From positions 1-64,000 of the forward strand of contig JAJPIZ010000040.1 in assembly GCA_021324435.1 (NCBI GenBank): 64,000 bases of DNA, written 5' to 3'. The notes beneath the pieces are model-generated. The model was not told the origin of the DNA and ran no database searches. It saw nothing but the letters and a program-made list of their open reading frames with translations. The translations under genes and the position numbers were made by a program. The stretch comes from Anaerolineae bacterium. Lineage in GTDB: Bacteria > Chloroflexota > Anaerolineae > Anaerolineales > Villigracilaceae. Every line of letters begins with the position of its first letter. The first letter of the stretch is position 1. This document shows positions 8,911 through 17,756 of this stretch, piece by piece.

Positions 8911-8983
8911 ACGCTGATGCTTGGTAAATAAACTCACGAGAACGTTCATCGGAAAGTCTGCGCCCATCCGTGTTTATCTGTGG
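8891..8983. repeat. Inverted repeat, CCACAGAT...ATCTGTGG family
   Basis: The left arm (ccacagatgaacccagataaa) and right arm (catccgtgtttatctgtgg, 8965-8983) are imperfect reverse complements flanking about 50 bp. The left arm contains the transporter stop codon. Confidence 0.65.
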
Positions 8984-8995
8984 TGAATCGAAATT

Positions 8996-9748
8996 TCAAT
9001 CTCCGAACTCTCCGCGCAGGCGGACTGGTAAGAGCGGCGCGATGTGTTTCATTATCATCTGTGCGGCTTGTTTATCTTTATCGTCCGCCGATAGATGATG
9101 CGGAATGGCTAATTCATAATTTTCCCCAAAATTCAAACAAAACTCTCCATCTGACTCGTAAACTCCCACCGGCGCAAACCGCAGACCCTGAGCGGCCAGC
9201 AGTAAAGCGAAACGCCCCACACCTGAAGCAGGCATGGTCAAACATCCGCCGATCTGATCGCCGCCCTCCGGCGCGAGGCCAATGATCGGATTCTTAGCGT
9301 GTCTCACATAATCCAACACGGCGCGCACAGACGCGGCGCGCGCTTCCACGTCGCGCGGACGCGGCGGCATGGGCGGCATCGTTGTGAATCCATAAACGCG
9401 TGCGCCGCGTTCCAGGACGAAACGTGAGATTACCATCCCGAGCGGCGCGTACCATTTGCCCGGATAAGTCAGTTCTCCGGTGATGATCCAGTGAATGTCC
9501 ATGGGCACTACTGCGGAAATGGCAAGCGCCATCCACGGCGCGAAAAAACCGGGGCGGTAATAATGATTGACCGTGATGACACACGGTCCGTTTTGCGGGA
9601 TGTTTTCTTTGCCGAAGATGTGGGGCGGTGGATCAATTCTCGAAACGACGGCCAGCGCGTCGTCCCGAAAGACGCGGCGGCGCAAAAGAAGCGCGTCGCG
9701 GATGAGACCGGCGAGTTTATTCTTTGGGATCGAATAATTCGGGTACAT
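8996..9748 (-). CDS. 1-acyl-glycerol-3-phosphate acyltransferase-like (PlsC family)
   Basis: The 250-residue protein shows the PlsC pattern: NHYYRPGFF (61-69) in place of the usual NHxxxxD block, and APEGG (159-163) as motif III. The usual Asp of motif I is not present (NHYYRPG), so activity or substrate may differ from a standard lysophosphatidate acyltransferase. It probably transfers an acyl chain at the inner membrane face. It is separated from the downstream solute-binding gene by a 40-bp gap with a small palindrome (gaacgttcgaac...gttcaag). Confidence 0.7.
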   Translation of the reverse strand: MYPNYSIPKNKLAGLIRDALLLRRRVFRDDALAVVSRIDPPPHIFGKENIPQNGPCVITVNHYYRPGFFAPWMALAISAVVPMDIHWIITGELTYPGKWYAPLGMVISRFVLERGARVYGFTTMPPMPPRPRDVEARAASVRAVLDYVRHAKNPIIGLAPEGGDQIGGCLTMPASGVGRFALLLAAQGLRFAPVGVYESDGEFCLNFGENYELAIPHHLSADDKDKQAAQMIMKHIAPLLPVRLRGEFGD

Positions 9749-9787
9749 GGAACGTTCGAACTTTCAACGTTCAAGCCTTCAACAAAA

Positions 9788-11170
9788 TTATTTGCTTAAA
9801 TCCCTCGACGTCGATTCCATAATCGCTAAAATTTTCGCCACCTCGCCCGCGGGCGTGTTCACGCGGAACATGGCGTCGAACCCATCGCCCAGCATCACAC
9901 GGACTTTGCGCCACGACGCCAACTGCGGCTGGATCTGCGCCTGCGGCAAAAGGTCAACGGCCGCGGCCCATTGCGGGTGACTGTTTTTGTAATCGCCCAA
10001 CAGGTCGAGTGCGGAATTTCGCAGAGGAAATAGGCCGGTGACTTCGACCCATTTCTTTTGATTCTCCCGCGAGAGCATCCAGCGCACAAACAGCCACGAA
10101 GCCAATTGTTGTTCGGGTGTGGATTTCAACACGATGTAGGATGAACCATAAACAACCAATCCGGTTTGAACATCGCCGGGGAAACTCAGCGCGGTCCATT
10201 CATCAGGATTGCTTGACGCGCCCATGGCGCGCATATAGTCAGATAAATCTTCGAGGCTGGCGGTGGCAAATAATGCTTTTCGATTCGCAAACGCGGATGG
10301 CAAATCTGCATCCGGGCCGGCGGTCCACGCGCAACCGTCGTCGTAGAGTTGCTTTACGAAAGTGAGCGCGGCGATGTTCTTCGGGGTCAGGAAACGATAA
10401 TCATTGCCCTCGAGCACGCCGCCGCCGAACGCCATCAACCACGAAAGCGCGGTCATCGAATTCGTATCCACCAGCCAGCCGCCCTGACCGTCGTTGCTTT
10501 TATCGTTATCTGTCAACATGGATTGATGCGCGCGGCAGGCTTGCTGGCGGAAGTCCTCCGCGTTGACAGGCGCCGCGTCGAACCCAAGCTGGCGCGCCCA
10601 GCTCACGTCATAAAGAAGGAAGCGGGCTGAACGTTCGGCGGGAACGCCCAATCGCTTTCCGCCGAACGAATCCTGATTCCAGAAAACGGATGGAAAATCC
10701 TTCACATCATCGTTTGTGAATCCATATTGCGGGTCGTTCACATATTGCGTGAGGTCTACGACGAGTCCGCTTGTATCCCAATCCAGCGCGTGTTCGGGAA
10801 ATGCAATCGCCACCTGAGGCCTGTTCGGCGTGAGCAGGGAAGTGGAGACACTTTCATAAAGTTGTGTGTAGTTCGACTGGCTTGTAGATTGAACGACAAT
10901 GCCCCATTCGTTGGTTTGATTGAACTCTTTGACTTGTGACTCAAATAGATTCGATTCGACTCCGAACCACGGATGCCAGACTTGAATCGTCACGCCCTTC
11001 AACGCTTCTTTCGGGACCCCGAGCGTGCCTGCCGCATCGGGCGTGGACGTAGGCCGCGGCGTTTGTGTCGCGTCGACTGATGGCGTTTCTGTTAAACTTT
11101 CAACCGGCGCGGGCTGACACGCCGCGAGAAAAACCAGCAGGAGAAGTGAAACCCCGCCGCGAAAGTTCAT
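9788..11170 (-). CDS. ABC transporter solute-binding lipoprotein (extracellular family 1)
   Basis: The 460-residue protein has a lipoprotein signal with lipobox LAAC (Cys18), a Thr/Pro-rich spacer (about 22-48), and a family-1 solute-binding domain: the start VTIQVWHPW resembles carbohydrate-binding proteins, and aromatic residues are frequent. No permease or ATPase gene is adjacent, so it may serve a transporter encoded elsewhere or act as an orphan receptor. Its ATG overlaps the stop of the site-2 protease gene by four bases, so the pair is cotranscribed and probably coupled. Confidence 0.85.
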   Translation of the reverse strand: MNFRGGVSLLLLVFLAACQPAPVESLTETPSVDATQTPRPTSTPDAAGTLGVPKEALKGVTIQVWHPWFGVESNLFESQVKEFNQTNEWGIVVQSTSQSNYTQLYESVSTSLLTPNRPQVAIAFPEHALDWDTSGLVVDLTQYVNDPQYGFTNDDVKDFPSVFWNQDSFGGKRLGVPAERSARFLLYDVSWARQLGFDAAPVNAEDFRQQACRAHQSMLTDNDKSNDGQGGWLVDTNSMTALSWLMAFGGGVLEGNDYRFLTPKNIAALTFVKQLYDDGCAWTAGPDADLPSAFANRKALFATASLEDLSDYMRAMGASSNPDEWTALSFPGDVQTGLVVYGSSYIVLKSTPEQQLASWLFVRWMLSRENQKKWVEVTGLFPLRNSALDLLGDYKNSHPQWAAAVDLLPQAQIQPQLASWRKVRVMLGDGFDAMFRVNTPAGEVAKILAIMESTSRDLSK

Positions 11171-12360
11171 CGTATGCCGAAGACCGCAAAGGGGACCGGG
11201 CTAAACGTGAGAATGAAAATGACGATCACCAGCGCGGCGACCCAGCGTCGCTTGGCATCGAGTTGTGTGATCTGATCGAGCGGTTCGGCGTGGACGCGTC
11301 CGAGCCAGAGGAGGAGCACAGCCCAGATCCACCAGCCGTTCCAGAAGATTCCCATGAGCAATAACGCGCCGAAGATAACGGGAAAGGCCTTGGCGGCTTT
11401 ATCGCCAAAAAGTGAATAGATCACGTGCCCGCCATCCAGTGTGCCGGCGGGGACGAGATTCAGCGCAGTGACCAGCAATCCGGCCCAGCCTGCGAAGGCA
11501 ATCGGATGAATCAGCACGTCCGTCGCGCCGAAGGGAGCGGGCTGGCCTGTGAAGAAGTAACGAAGCCAATAAAGTGCAAGCGGCATGCCGTGTGTGGTCG
11601 CGGGCGCGGGAAGAAGTTTGCCAAACATGATGTATTTGGCTAAGAGATACAACAGAGAGTTGCCCTCCTGTTGAATCATCCCTTCAGTCGGATTAATCAC
11701 CGATACGTGTGAAATGGAGAGTCCAAAAAACAGTACGGGAATTGCGATGACAATCCCGGCCAGCGGACCGGCCACGCCGATGTCGAACAGCACACGTTTA
11801 TTTTTTGGCGTGCCCTGCATAACGATGGCCGCGCCCATTGTTCCCAAAGGGCTGAACGGAAGCGGAATGAAATACGGCAGCGTCGCGGGAGTCTTGTGAT
11901 AGCGGCTCATCAGGTAATGACCAAATTCGTGAGCGACCAAGATTCCAAGCAGGCTCAAGGCAAACGGCCAGCCTGTGAAAATGCTTTTGAGCAAGGCCAG
12001 GATTTGTCCCATTGTGTCGCTTGGCATAGGCCCTTCAGGTTGTGCGCCTGCCAGCATGACGCTGAACACAGTCAGAATGAAGAGAATGATATTGACCGAT
12101 GCCCGCGTCGGCCGCGGCTCCGGCTTTTTAGGTACAAGATAAATGATCTGCTGACCTTTTTCCTGTCGGAAGAGCGGCGTGATGTCATATGGCTGTAACT
12201 GCTCGGCAAGCTGATCATAGGCCGCGGCGGAGTCTTCGCCGATCAATTGGCCGCGATAGCGCGCGATCAATCCGCGCGCCGGGTCGCCGAGAGTTACATC
12301 TTCAATGCGGAAGATGCGAGAGACAAAATGATTCAACGTTTCAGTTTCTGGGATGGGCAT
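11167..12360 (-). CDS. Site-2 protease family membrane metalloprotease (M50)
   Basis: The 397-residue protein has an N-terminal soluble part (1-85) and at least six hydrophobic helices. The zinc motif HEFGH lies at 144-148 and the third ligand motif NLVPAGTLDGGH at 301-312, both typical of M50 peptidases that cut substrates within the membrane. Members with this extra N-terminal domain are common in plants, cyanobacteria and Chloroflexota (EGY1-like). The substrate is unknown. Overlap with the downstream lipoprotein gene suggests coupled expression. Confidence 0.88.
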   Translation of the reverse strand: MPIPETETLNHFVSRIFRIEDVTLGDPARGLIARYRGQLIGEDSAAAYDQLAEQLQPYDITPLFRQEKGQQIIYLVPKKPEPRPTRASVNIILFILTVFSVMLAGAQPEGPMPSDTMGQILALLKSIFTGWPFALSLLGILVAHEFGHYLMSRYHKTPATLPYFIPLPFSPLGTMGAAIVMQGTPKNKRVLFDIGVAGPLAGIVIAIPVLFFGLSISHVSVINPTEGMIQQEGNSLLYLLAKYIMFGKLLPAPATTHGMPLALYWLRYFFTGQPAPFGATDVLIHPIAFAGWAGLLVTALNLVPAGTLDGGHVIYSLFGDKAAKAFPVIFGALLLMGIFWNGWWIWAVLLLWLGRVHAEPLDQITQLDAKRRWVAALVIVIFILTFSPVPFAVFGIR

Positions 12361-12453
12361 TGGTACCTCTGTGTGACTTTAGACCGTGGGCAATGGGCGA
12401 TAAGTGATGATGGGCTTTTATGGTTTGGTCTATCGTCTATGGCCGTCTGCGAG

Positions 12454-12547
12454 CGGGAGTGGATGGGAGTCGAACCCACCGCGGCCCGCAACGCGACCCG
12501 CCACAGGTTTTGAAGACCAGGAAGCCCGCCGGGACTTAACCACTCCC
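12454..12547 (-). tRNA. selC: tRNA-Sec (anticodon TCA)
   Basis: The minus strand folds as a 94-nt selenocysteine tRNA. It has an 8-bp acceptor stem (GGGAGTGG / CCACTCCC) with discriminator G, a 5-bp T stem (GTGGG / CCCAT with TTCGACT loop), an extended variable arm (about 24 nt) and anticodon loop CTTCAAA, giving TCA (12511-12513). The 8+5 arrangement and anticodon are diagnostic. The anticodon stem has one T-T mismatch. No CCA is encoded. selA, selB or selD are not in this window. Confidence 0.93.
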
Positions 12548-12594
12548 ACGAGCAAGCATAATCGAAGGGGTGAGGATTGACAAGTGAAGGTATT

Positions 12595-12960
12595 TTATAA
12601 AGTGGGAAACGAAATGGAAGGTTGTGTGGGAATTTGATGGAGAAAAGAAATCACCTGTGGCAAAAAGACAAGGCCCAGTGCAATGATACATAACACAGCC
12701 ATGGCGGTCAACGTTCCAATCGCCGTGCCGATCACAGCGAATGGACGACCGTTCTCTCCACTGGAACGGATCTGCCGCAGGGAATTAATTCCCGTTGCCA
12801 ATGCGGCGAGACCGAACAGCGCAGCAGTCGGATAGCAGACGAATCCCGTCAGCGGAATCGGAACGACTGCGCCGCAGAAAGAAAGCAGAGTCAGAATCGC
12901 CGCGATCAAACTGATCACAGCATTTCGATTGGTTGGAATGGTTGGAGGAGATTCAATCAA
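12595..12960 (-). CDS. Small DUF4190-like membrane protein
   Basis: A 121-residue protein with two or three hydrophobic helices (about 13-36, 41-60 and 75-105). The loop GFVCYPTAALFGLAALATGINSLRQIR, then GRPFAVIGTAIGTL, has the shape of DUF4190 proteins (two helices with a conserved G-x-A-I-G-T-x-L turn). Function unknown. It lies between the Sec and Pro tRNAs. Confidence 0.55.
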   Translation of the reverse strand: MIESPPTIPTNRNAVISLIAAILTLLSFCGAVVPIPLTGFVCYPTAALFGLAALATGINSLRQIRSSGENGRPFAVIGTAIGTLTAMAVLCIIALGLVFLPQVISFLHQIPTQPSISFPTL

Positions 12961-12970
12961 GTTGATTATT

Positions 12971-13002
12971 CAAAAAGACCCCAAAGGTTTTGAAACCTTA
13001 GG
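12971..13002 (-). terminator. Terminator downstream of tRNA-Pro and its tail repeats
   Basis: On the minus strand a 10-bp stem with one mismatch (cctaaggttt / aaacctttgg) is followed by GGTCTTTTTG. Confidence 0.65.
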
Positions 13003-13013
13003 AGTCTATCTTG

Positions 13014-13262
<249 letters not shown>

Positions 13263-13318
13263 ACGAATTGCAGGCGGTATTATAGTCGTATTCAATGATT
13301 CTGACAACGAACGTCACA

Positions 13319-13741
13319 CTACCAGCCTCGAAGGGAAGTGGGCGTGACACGAATCGCGACTGAATACTCGCGGCTGAATTCTTCAGGCGTGTTGCCCAGG
13401 CCCGCAATGCCAGTCTTGTATTTTTTCAAATACGCGGGCAATTTATGCGCGGGCGGCGCGCTTTGGTCAATGAAGGCCTCGCCGATGATGACAATCACCC
13501 CTTCATCTGCGCGTTCATCCCCTGCATTGAAGTGCATGGCAACTTTTGGATGTTGTGAAATGTGCTTGAGTTTGTATGCTTTGGCCTGGCTGAAGATGAG
13601 AAAAGAATCCTTGTCCCAGATGAACCACACGGGGCGGGGCTGAGGCGTGAGGTCCGAGCCGACCGTGGTCAGCCACACAAAATACTCTTCATTGAGATGC
13701 CGCTTGACGACGCGTCCAAACTTTGAAGTGAAATCAATCAT
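13319..13741 (-). CDS. Pyridoxamine 5'-phosphate oxidase-fold (F420/FMN-type) protein
   Basis: The 140-residue protein starts at the ATG at 13741 (MIDFTSKFG) after TTGGAGGATGCA; upstream in-frame codons lie on the divergent gene. The segments [39 protein letters not shown] and VAMHFNA match the split beta-barrel of the PNPOx-like superfamily, most like the TIGR03667 group often annotated as F420-dependent. It probably binds a flavin or F420 and reduces a small molecule; no direct evidence of substrate. It is divergent from the rRNA methyltransferase. Confidence 0.75.
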   Translation of the reverse strand: MIDFTSKFGRVVKRHLNEEYFVWLTTVGSDLTPQPRPVWFIWDKDSFLIFSQAKAYKLKHISQHPKVAMHFNAGDERADEGVIVIIGEAFIDQSAPPAHKLPAYLKKYKTGIAGLGNTPEEFSREYSVAIRVTPTSLRGW

Positions 13742-13790
13742 TGCATCCTCCAATCGCTGAACGGATGATACCATGTGATACACTTTTGCT

Positions 13791-15026
13791 ATGCCCGCTT
13801 TGATTCTCAAACCCGGACGCGAAAAATCGTTGCTCCGCCGCCATCCGTGGATTTTTTCCGGCGCGGTAGATCGCGTCGATGAAAACATCGCATCCGGCGG
13901 GACCGTGGATGTGCTCTCCTCAAAAGGAGATTTCCTCGCCCGCGCCTTTTACTCCCCTCACTCGCAAATCCGCGCCCGTGTGTGGACTTTCAACGACGAA
14001 GTTATCAATGCTGATTTCTTCCGCGCACGAATCAAATCTGCAATCCACTCACGCGACACATGGAACCTGGCACATGAAACTGACTCACTTCGTTTGATCT
14101 ACGCCGAATCCGATGGTCTCCCCGGTTTGATCGTTGACCGTTACAGCGATGTGATTGTGCTTCAATCTCTCACGTCTGGCTCAGAATTTTGGAAAGACAC
14201 GATTGCCGATCTTCTGGTTGAAGAAACAGGACTGAAAAATATCTACGAACGCTCCGACGCCGACGTGCGTGAACTGGAGGGATTGCCGCCGCGTAGCGGC
14301 GTTCTTCGAAATTCGATAATTCGAGAATCGGGATCAGAGCCGAATTTCGAATCTCGAATATCTAATATCGTCATTCACGAACATGGCTTGAAATTCCTCG
14401 TCAACTTTGCGGAGGGACACAAGACCGGCTTCTACCTCGACCAGCGCGCCAACCGTCAGCGCGTGCGCGAATTGGCAAAGGATCGGGATGTGCTGGATTG
14501 CTTCTGCTACACCGGCGGATTTACGGTCAATGCCCTGAGCGGGGGAGCGAAGTCTGTCGTCTCAGTGGATGCGTCTGCCGACGCGCTGGCTTTGTCCAAG
14601 GAAAACGTCGCGCTCAATCATCTGCTTGTTGAACGTCATTCGGTCATCGAAGGCGATGTCTTTCAAGTCTTGCGCAAGTTTCGCGACGAAGGCCGCTCGT
14701 TTGACATGATCGTGCTTGACCCGCCCAAGTTCGCGCCAACCGCCGCGCAAGCGGAAAAGGCTTCGCGCGGCTATAAAGACATTAATCTGCTGGCGTTCAA
14801 ACTTCTGCGGCCAAACGGAATCCTGGTCACGTTCTCCTGCTCCGGCGGTGTGGACGCGGCCCTCTTTCAAAAAATCGTCGCGGGTGCCGCGCTGGATGCT
14901 GGCGTGGACGCGCAAATCATTCAGCATTTGTCACAGGATGTGGATCACCCCGTCTCGTTGTGTTTTCCTGAAGGTGCGTATCTCAAAGGGTTGGTGTGCT
15001 ATAAACCTTTGCAGGTTTTGGAATAG
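13791..15026 (+). CDS. rlmI: RlmI-like 23S rRNA (cytosine-C5) methyltransferase
   Basis: The 411-residue protein has an N-terminal PUA domain (about 3-75, with RRHPWIFSGAV), a central RlmI EEHEA-like domain, and a Rossmann methyltransferase domain with CFCYTGGF (237-244) and DPPKF (310-314). RlmI methylates C1962 of 23S rRNA in E. coli; the same target is assumed. Odd feature: residues about 173-192, between EGLPPRSGVLR and IVIHEHGLKF, are encoded by an AT-rich imperfect inverted repeat (14309-14368) not expected in the family, apparently an in-frame insertion. It is divergent from the flavin-fold gene. Confidence 0.88.
   Translation: MPALILKPGREKSLLRRHPWIFSGAVDRVDENIASGGTVDVLSSKGDFLARAFYSPHSQIRARVWTFNDEVINADFFRARIKSAIHSRDTWNLAHETDSLRLIYAESDGLPGLIVDRYSDVIVLQSLTSGSEFWKDTIADLLVEETGLKNIYERSDADVRELEGLPPRSGVLRNSIIRESGSEPNFESRISNIVIHEHGLKFLVNFAEGHKTGFYLDQRANRQRVRELAKDRDVLDCFCYTGGFTVNALSGGAKSVVSVDASADALALSKENVALNHLLVERHSVIEGDVFQVLRKFRDEGRSFDMIVLDPPKFAPTAAQAEKASRGYKDINLLAFKLLRPNGILVTFSCSGGVDAALFQKIVAGAALDAGVDAQIIQHLSQDVDHPVSLCFPEGAYLKGLVCYKPLQVLE
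14309..14368. repeat. Imperfect inverted repeat within rlmI
   Basis: The arms attcgataattcgagaatcggg and ccgaatttcgaatctcgaat are near reverse complements. The frame is kept, adding about 20 residues (NSIIRES...ESRISN). Confidence 0.6.
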
Positions 15027-15049
15027 GGTTTCTTGATATAATTTCTGCA

Positions 15050-15712
15050 ATGAGTCGTACACGTAGTAATGAGGAATGGTTAAATGATTTGAAGAGCAAA
15101 GGTGCCGCGCAGGAAAGCGCCATTGCTGACCTGCGAGGTATTTTGTTGCGGGCTGTTTTGTATTTATTCAATCGCAATCTCGGTGATCTCGGTGGCTTGG
15201 CTCGGGATGATGCCCTAAAGCTGGCCGAGGATTGCGCGCAGGAAGCCCTGATTGCAGTCTTGAATCACCTGTCGGATTTTCGCGGCGATAGCAAATTCAC
15301 CACATGGGCATATAAATTCGCCGTCAATATTGGGTTGACGGCCGCCCGCCACGAGCGCTGGAAAGATGTCTCACTTGATCAGCTGTCCATCGCCGAGGAT
15401 GACGGGATTTCTGAATGGTTGATGCAAGATAAGTCACCCTCGCTTGGCCCAGACCAATCTGCCTTGCAGAATGAGGTTCGCAGAGCCATTCGAGAAGTGA
15501 TTGAGCGCGACCTGACCGACAAACAACGTCGGGTCCTGCTATTGATGGTCTTCAATGAAGTTCCCATGGACGAAGTCGTACAGCAACTGGATACAAATCG
15601 GAACGCGATCTACAAATTGCTTCACGATGCCCGCCGCAAACTCAAAAGCGGTTTACAGTCGCGAGGCTTTGAGGTTGGCGAGACGCTGGCTTTGTTTAGT
15701 TCAAAAGGGTAA
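15050..15712 (+). CDS. Sigma-70 family RNA polymerase sigma factor
   Basis: The 220-residue protein has region 2 at about 30-115 (DCAQEALIAVLNHL, FTTWAYKFAVNIGL) and region 4 at about 150-200 (LTDKQRRVLLLMVFNEVPMDEVVQQL, NRNAIYKLLHDARRKL). It differs clearly from the ECF factor at 6514. The next gene encodes a small zinc anti-sigma candidate, so this is a second sigma/anti-sigma pair in the window. No ribosome site stands out. The ATG follows the methyltransferase stop by 23 nt, so it may be cotranscribed with it. Confidence 0.9.
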   Translation: MSRTRSNEEWLNDLKSKGAAQESAIADLRGILLRAVLYLFNRNLGDLGGLARDDALKLAEDCAQEALIAVLNHLSDFRGDSKFTTWAYKFAVNIGLTAARHERWKDVSLDQLSIAEDDGISEWLMQDKSPSLGPDQSALQNEVRRAIREVIERDLTDKQRRVLLLMVFNEVPMDEVVQQLDTNRNAIYKLLHDARRKLKSGLQSRGFEVGETLALFSSKG

Positions 15713-15752
15713 GATTCCGTCAGGTTGTGCAACGAATGTTTGAGGAGTAGTT

Positions 15753-16010
15753 ATGAATCGTGAGCGCTTTGATGCTTGGCTTCGAAATATCTACGAAACT
15801 CAGGATGTGGAAATTTCCTGCACTGAGTGCTTCGACCTGATTTCCCAATTTGTAGAATTGGAGACATCTGGCCAGGATGCCTCGGCTGAATTGTCACAAG
15901 TTAAACAACACTTGTATCAATGCCGCGCCTGCCATGACGAATATGAGATGTTACGCGATCTGGCACGCTTCGAGAATGAGGGTGGACCGCCACTGCTGGA
16001 TGATCTGTAA
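15753..16010 (+). CDS. Small zinc-finger anti-sigma-like protein
   Basis: An 85-residue cytoplasmic protein with no membrane helix. It carries HLYQCRAC (about 52-59), the HxxxCxxC signature of the ZAS/zf-HC2 fold, and an extra CxxC (CTEC, 23-26) nearer the N-terminus. Its position 40 bp after a sigma gene argues that it restrains that factor. Lack of a membrane anchor suggests a soluble, perhaps redox-sensing, anti-sigma factor. A GAGGAG ribosome site precedes the ATG. It is followed by a terminator. Confidence 0.75.
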   Translation: MNRERFDAWLRNIYETQDVEISCTECFDLISQFVELETSGQDASAELSQVKQHLYQCRACHDEYEMLRDLARFENEGGPPLLDDL

Positions 16011-16043
16011 AGTTCAATTCGTTAGATTCCTCACATTGATCAT

Positions 16044-16075
16044 AGGCGCCTTCCAAAAATTGGAGGCGCCTTTTG
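16044..16075 (+). terminator. Rho-independent terminator after the sigma/anti-sigma pair
   Basis: The inverted repeat aggcgccttcca / tggaggcgcct (one bulge) is followed by TTTTGTTA. Confidence 0.75.
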
Positions 16076-16077
16076 TT

Positions 16078-16319
16078 AAGTAAGATGCACCGCCTTTCTG
16101 ATACTAATAGGCATAAAGTTAGATCCTAAAGCAGATGTTTATTCTGGAAGGAGGCGATTCCTGTCAATAAAAGCCCCATCAAATCCAGGGCGCGGCGGTT
16201 CCGATAAACCACCGCGCCTGCGACAGCCGAGACTTCTCAAAATCATGGCCGCACCCTTGTTTTACCATATAGGTTAATTGTATTCAAGGATGCGGCAATC
16301 CAAAAAGGAGAACCTGACT
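16078..16319 (+). other. Leader/intergenic region upstream of the duplicated lipoprotein
   Basis: About 240 bp without a supported gene. A GC-rich hairpin (gcgcggcggtt ... aaccaccgcgc, about 16188-16217) lies in the middle; it could be a structured leader or remnant terminator. An AT-rich stretch (ttttaccatataggttaattg, about 16260-16280) probably holds the promoter for the lipoprotein gene. The ribosome site AAAAGGAG is at 16303-16310. Confidence 0.4.
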
Positions 16320-17588
16320 ATGAAAATGTTCCGATCGAAATTCTTTACTTTAATCGCCGTCTTCGCGATTGCCGCTCAATTGCTGGCCGCTTGTGCCCCA
16401 GCGCCCTCAGCTCCAACACAGACGCCGACTATGGCACATCAACCATCGGGAAACACGCCATCTCCCGCGCCCTCCTCCATCGAATCCACCACTGGGATTG
16501 ATCCACTTGTCTTTCGACAGGAAGTCCGCAAACTTTGGGAGGATCATATTATTTGGACGCGTATTTACATCATGGATGTCGCGGCGGGCTTGCCTGAGGC
16601 AAATGCCACTGCTCAGCGTTTATTGCAAAATCAGGTTGATATTGGCAACGCAATCAAGCCATTCTATGGTGATCAGGCTGGCGAGCAATTGACGTCTTTG
16701 CTCAAAAACCACATCCTGACCGCCGCTGATCTTCTTGCGGCCGCCAAGGCTGGCGACAACGCTAAATTCGAGGATGCCAATAAACGCTGGTACGACAATG
16801 CCAACCAAATTGCTGACTTTCTGAACAAGGCCAACCCCAATAACTGGCCGCTGGCCGATATGCAATCCATGATGAAATCTCATCTCGACCTGACATTGGC
16901 AGAAGCTACTGCCCGCCTCAAAGGTGATTGGTCCGGTGATGTGACCGCGTACGATGAGGTCCACGATGAGATTCTCCAGATGGCTGATATGCTCGCCGAC
17001 GGAATCATCCAACAATTCCCGGATAAGTTCGCTTCGATGAATGCTTCTCAACAGAAAGTTGAACTCACTCTGGCAATGGACAAACTGTGGGAAGATCACA
17101 TTACATGGACACGCATCTACATCATCAGTGTCACCGCTGGTTTGCCGGATGCCGACACCGTGGCGAAACGCCTGTTGCAGAATCAGGTGGACATTGGCAA
17201 CGCCATCAAGCCATTTTATGGCGATCAGGCTGGTGAACAATTGACTTCTCTGCTCAACGATCACATTTTGACCGCCGCTGATCTTCTTGTCGCCGCCAAG
17301 TCCGGCGACAACGCTAAATTCGAGGATGCTAGCAAACGCTGGTACGACAATGCCAACCAAATTGCTGATTTCCTGAATAAAGCCAATCCCGATAACTGGC
17401 CGTTGAGCGACATGCAGTCCATGATGAAGTCGCATCTTGATCTTACGCTGGAGGAAGCAACTGCCCGACTCAAGGGAGATTGGTCAGGCGATATCGCGGC
17501 ATACGACAAAGTCCATGACGAGATTCTCCAGATGGCAAGCATGCTCACGGGAGGCATCATCATGCAGTTCCCGGATAAGTTCAAATAA
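16320..17588 (+). CDS. Lipoprotein of two tandem homologous helical domains
   Basis: The 422-residue protein starts at ATG 16320 (MKMFRSK) after AAAAGGAG. A lipoprotein signal ends in LAAC (Cys25), then a Pro/Ser/Thr linker (26-60). Two near-identical domains follow (about 65-237 and 247-422). Each has KLWEDHI-WTRIYI at its start, QNQVDIGNAIKPFYGDQAGE in the middle and QFPDKF at its end. The DNA copies are also very similar, so the duplication looks recent. Single-domain relatives occur in Firmicutes and are sometimes mislabelled acetylglutamate kinase; no function is established. The pattern suggests helical bundles outside the cell, perhaps ligand- or metal-binding through conserved Trp, His and Asp residues (inference). 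Confidence 0.8.
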   Translation: MKMFRSKFFTLIAVFAIAAQLLAACAPAPSAPTQTPTMAHQPSGNTPSPAPSSIESTTGIDPLVFRQEVRKLWEDHIIWTRIYIMDVAAGLPEANATAQRLLQNQVDIGNAIKPFYGDQAGEQLTSLLKNHILTAADLLAAAKAGDNAKFEDANKRWYDNANQIADFLNKANPNNWPLADMQSMMKSHLDLTLAEATARLKGDWSGDVTAYDEVHDEILQMADMLADGIIQQFPDKFASMNASQQKVELTLAMDKLWEDHITWTRIYIISVTAGLPDADTVAKRLLQNQVDIGNAIKPFYGDQAGEQLTSLLNDHILTAADLLVAAKSGDNAKFEDASKRWYDNANQIADFLNKANPDNWPLSDMQSMMKSHLDLTLEEATARLKGDWSGDIAAYDKVHDEILQMASMLTGGIIMQFPDKFK

Positions 17589-17600
17589 GGTATTGCTCTT

Positions 17601-17642
17601 CGACGGAAACGCTCCCCCGTTCTCGGAGAAGCGTTTCCGTCG
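17601..17642 (+). terminator. Hairpin terminator candidate after lipoprotein gene
   Basis: A 13-bp perfect stem (cgacggaaacgct / agcgtttccgtcg) starts 13 bases past the stop; the following run is not T-rich. Confidence 0.55.
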
Positions 17643-17756
17643 GTAAGAAATGATACTGTTTTGAGACTAATGAAATAGGGATGCAAATCTGACATCACGC
17701 CATCCCTTTTGAGAAGGAGTTAATGGAATATATTTTACAAAAAGCAGGAGACAATA

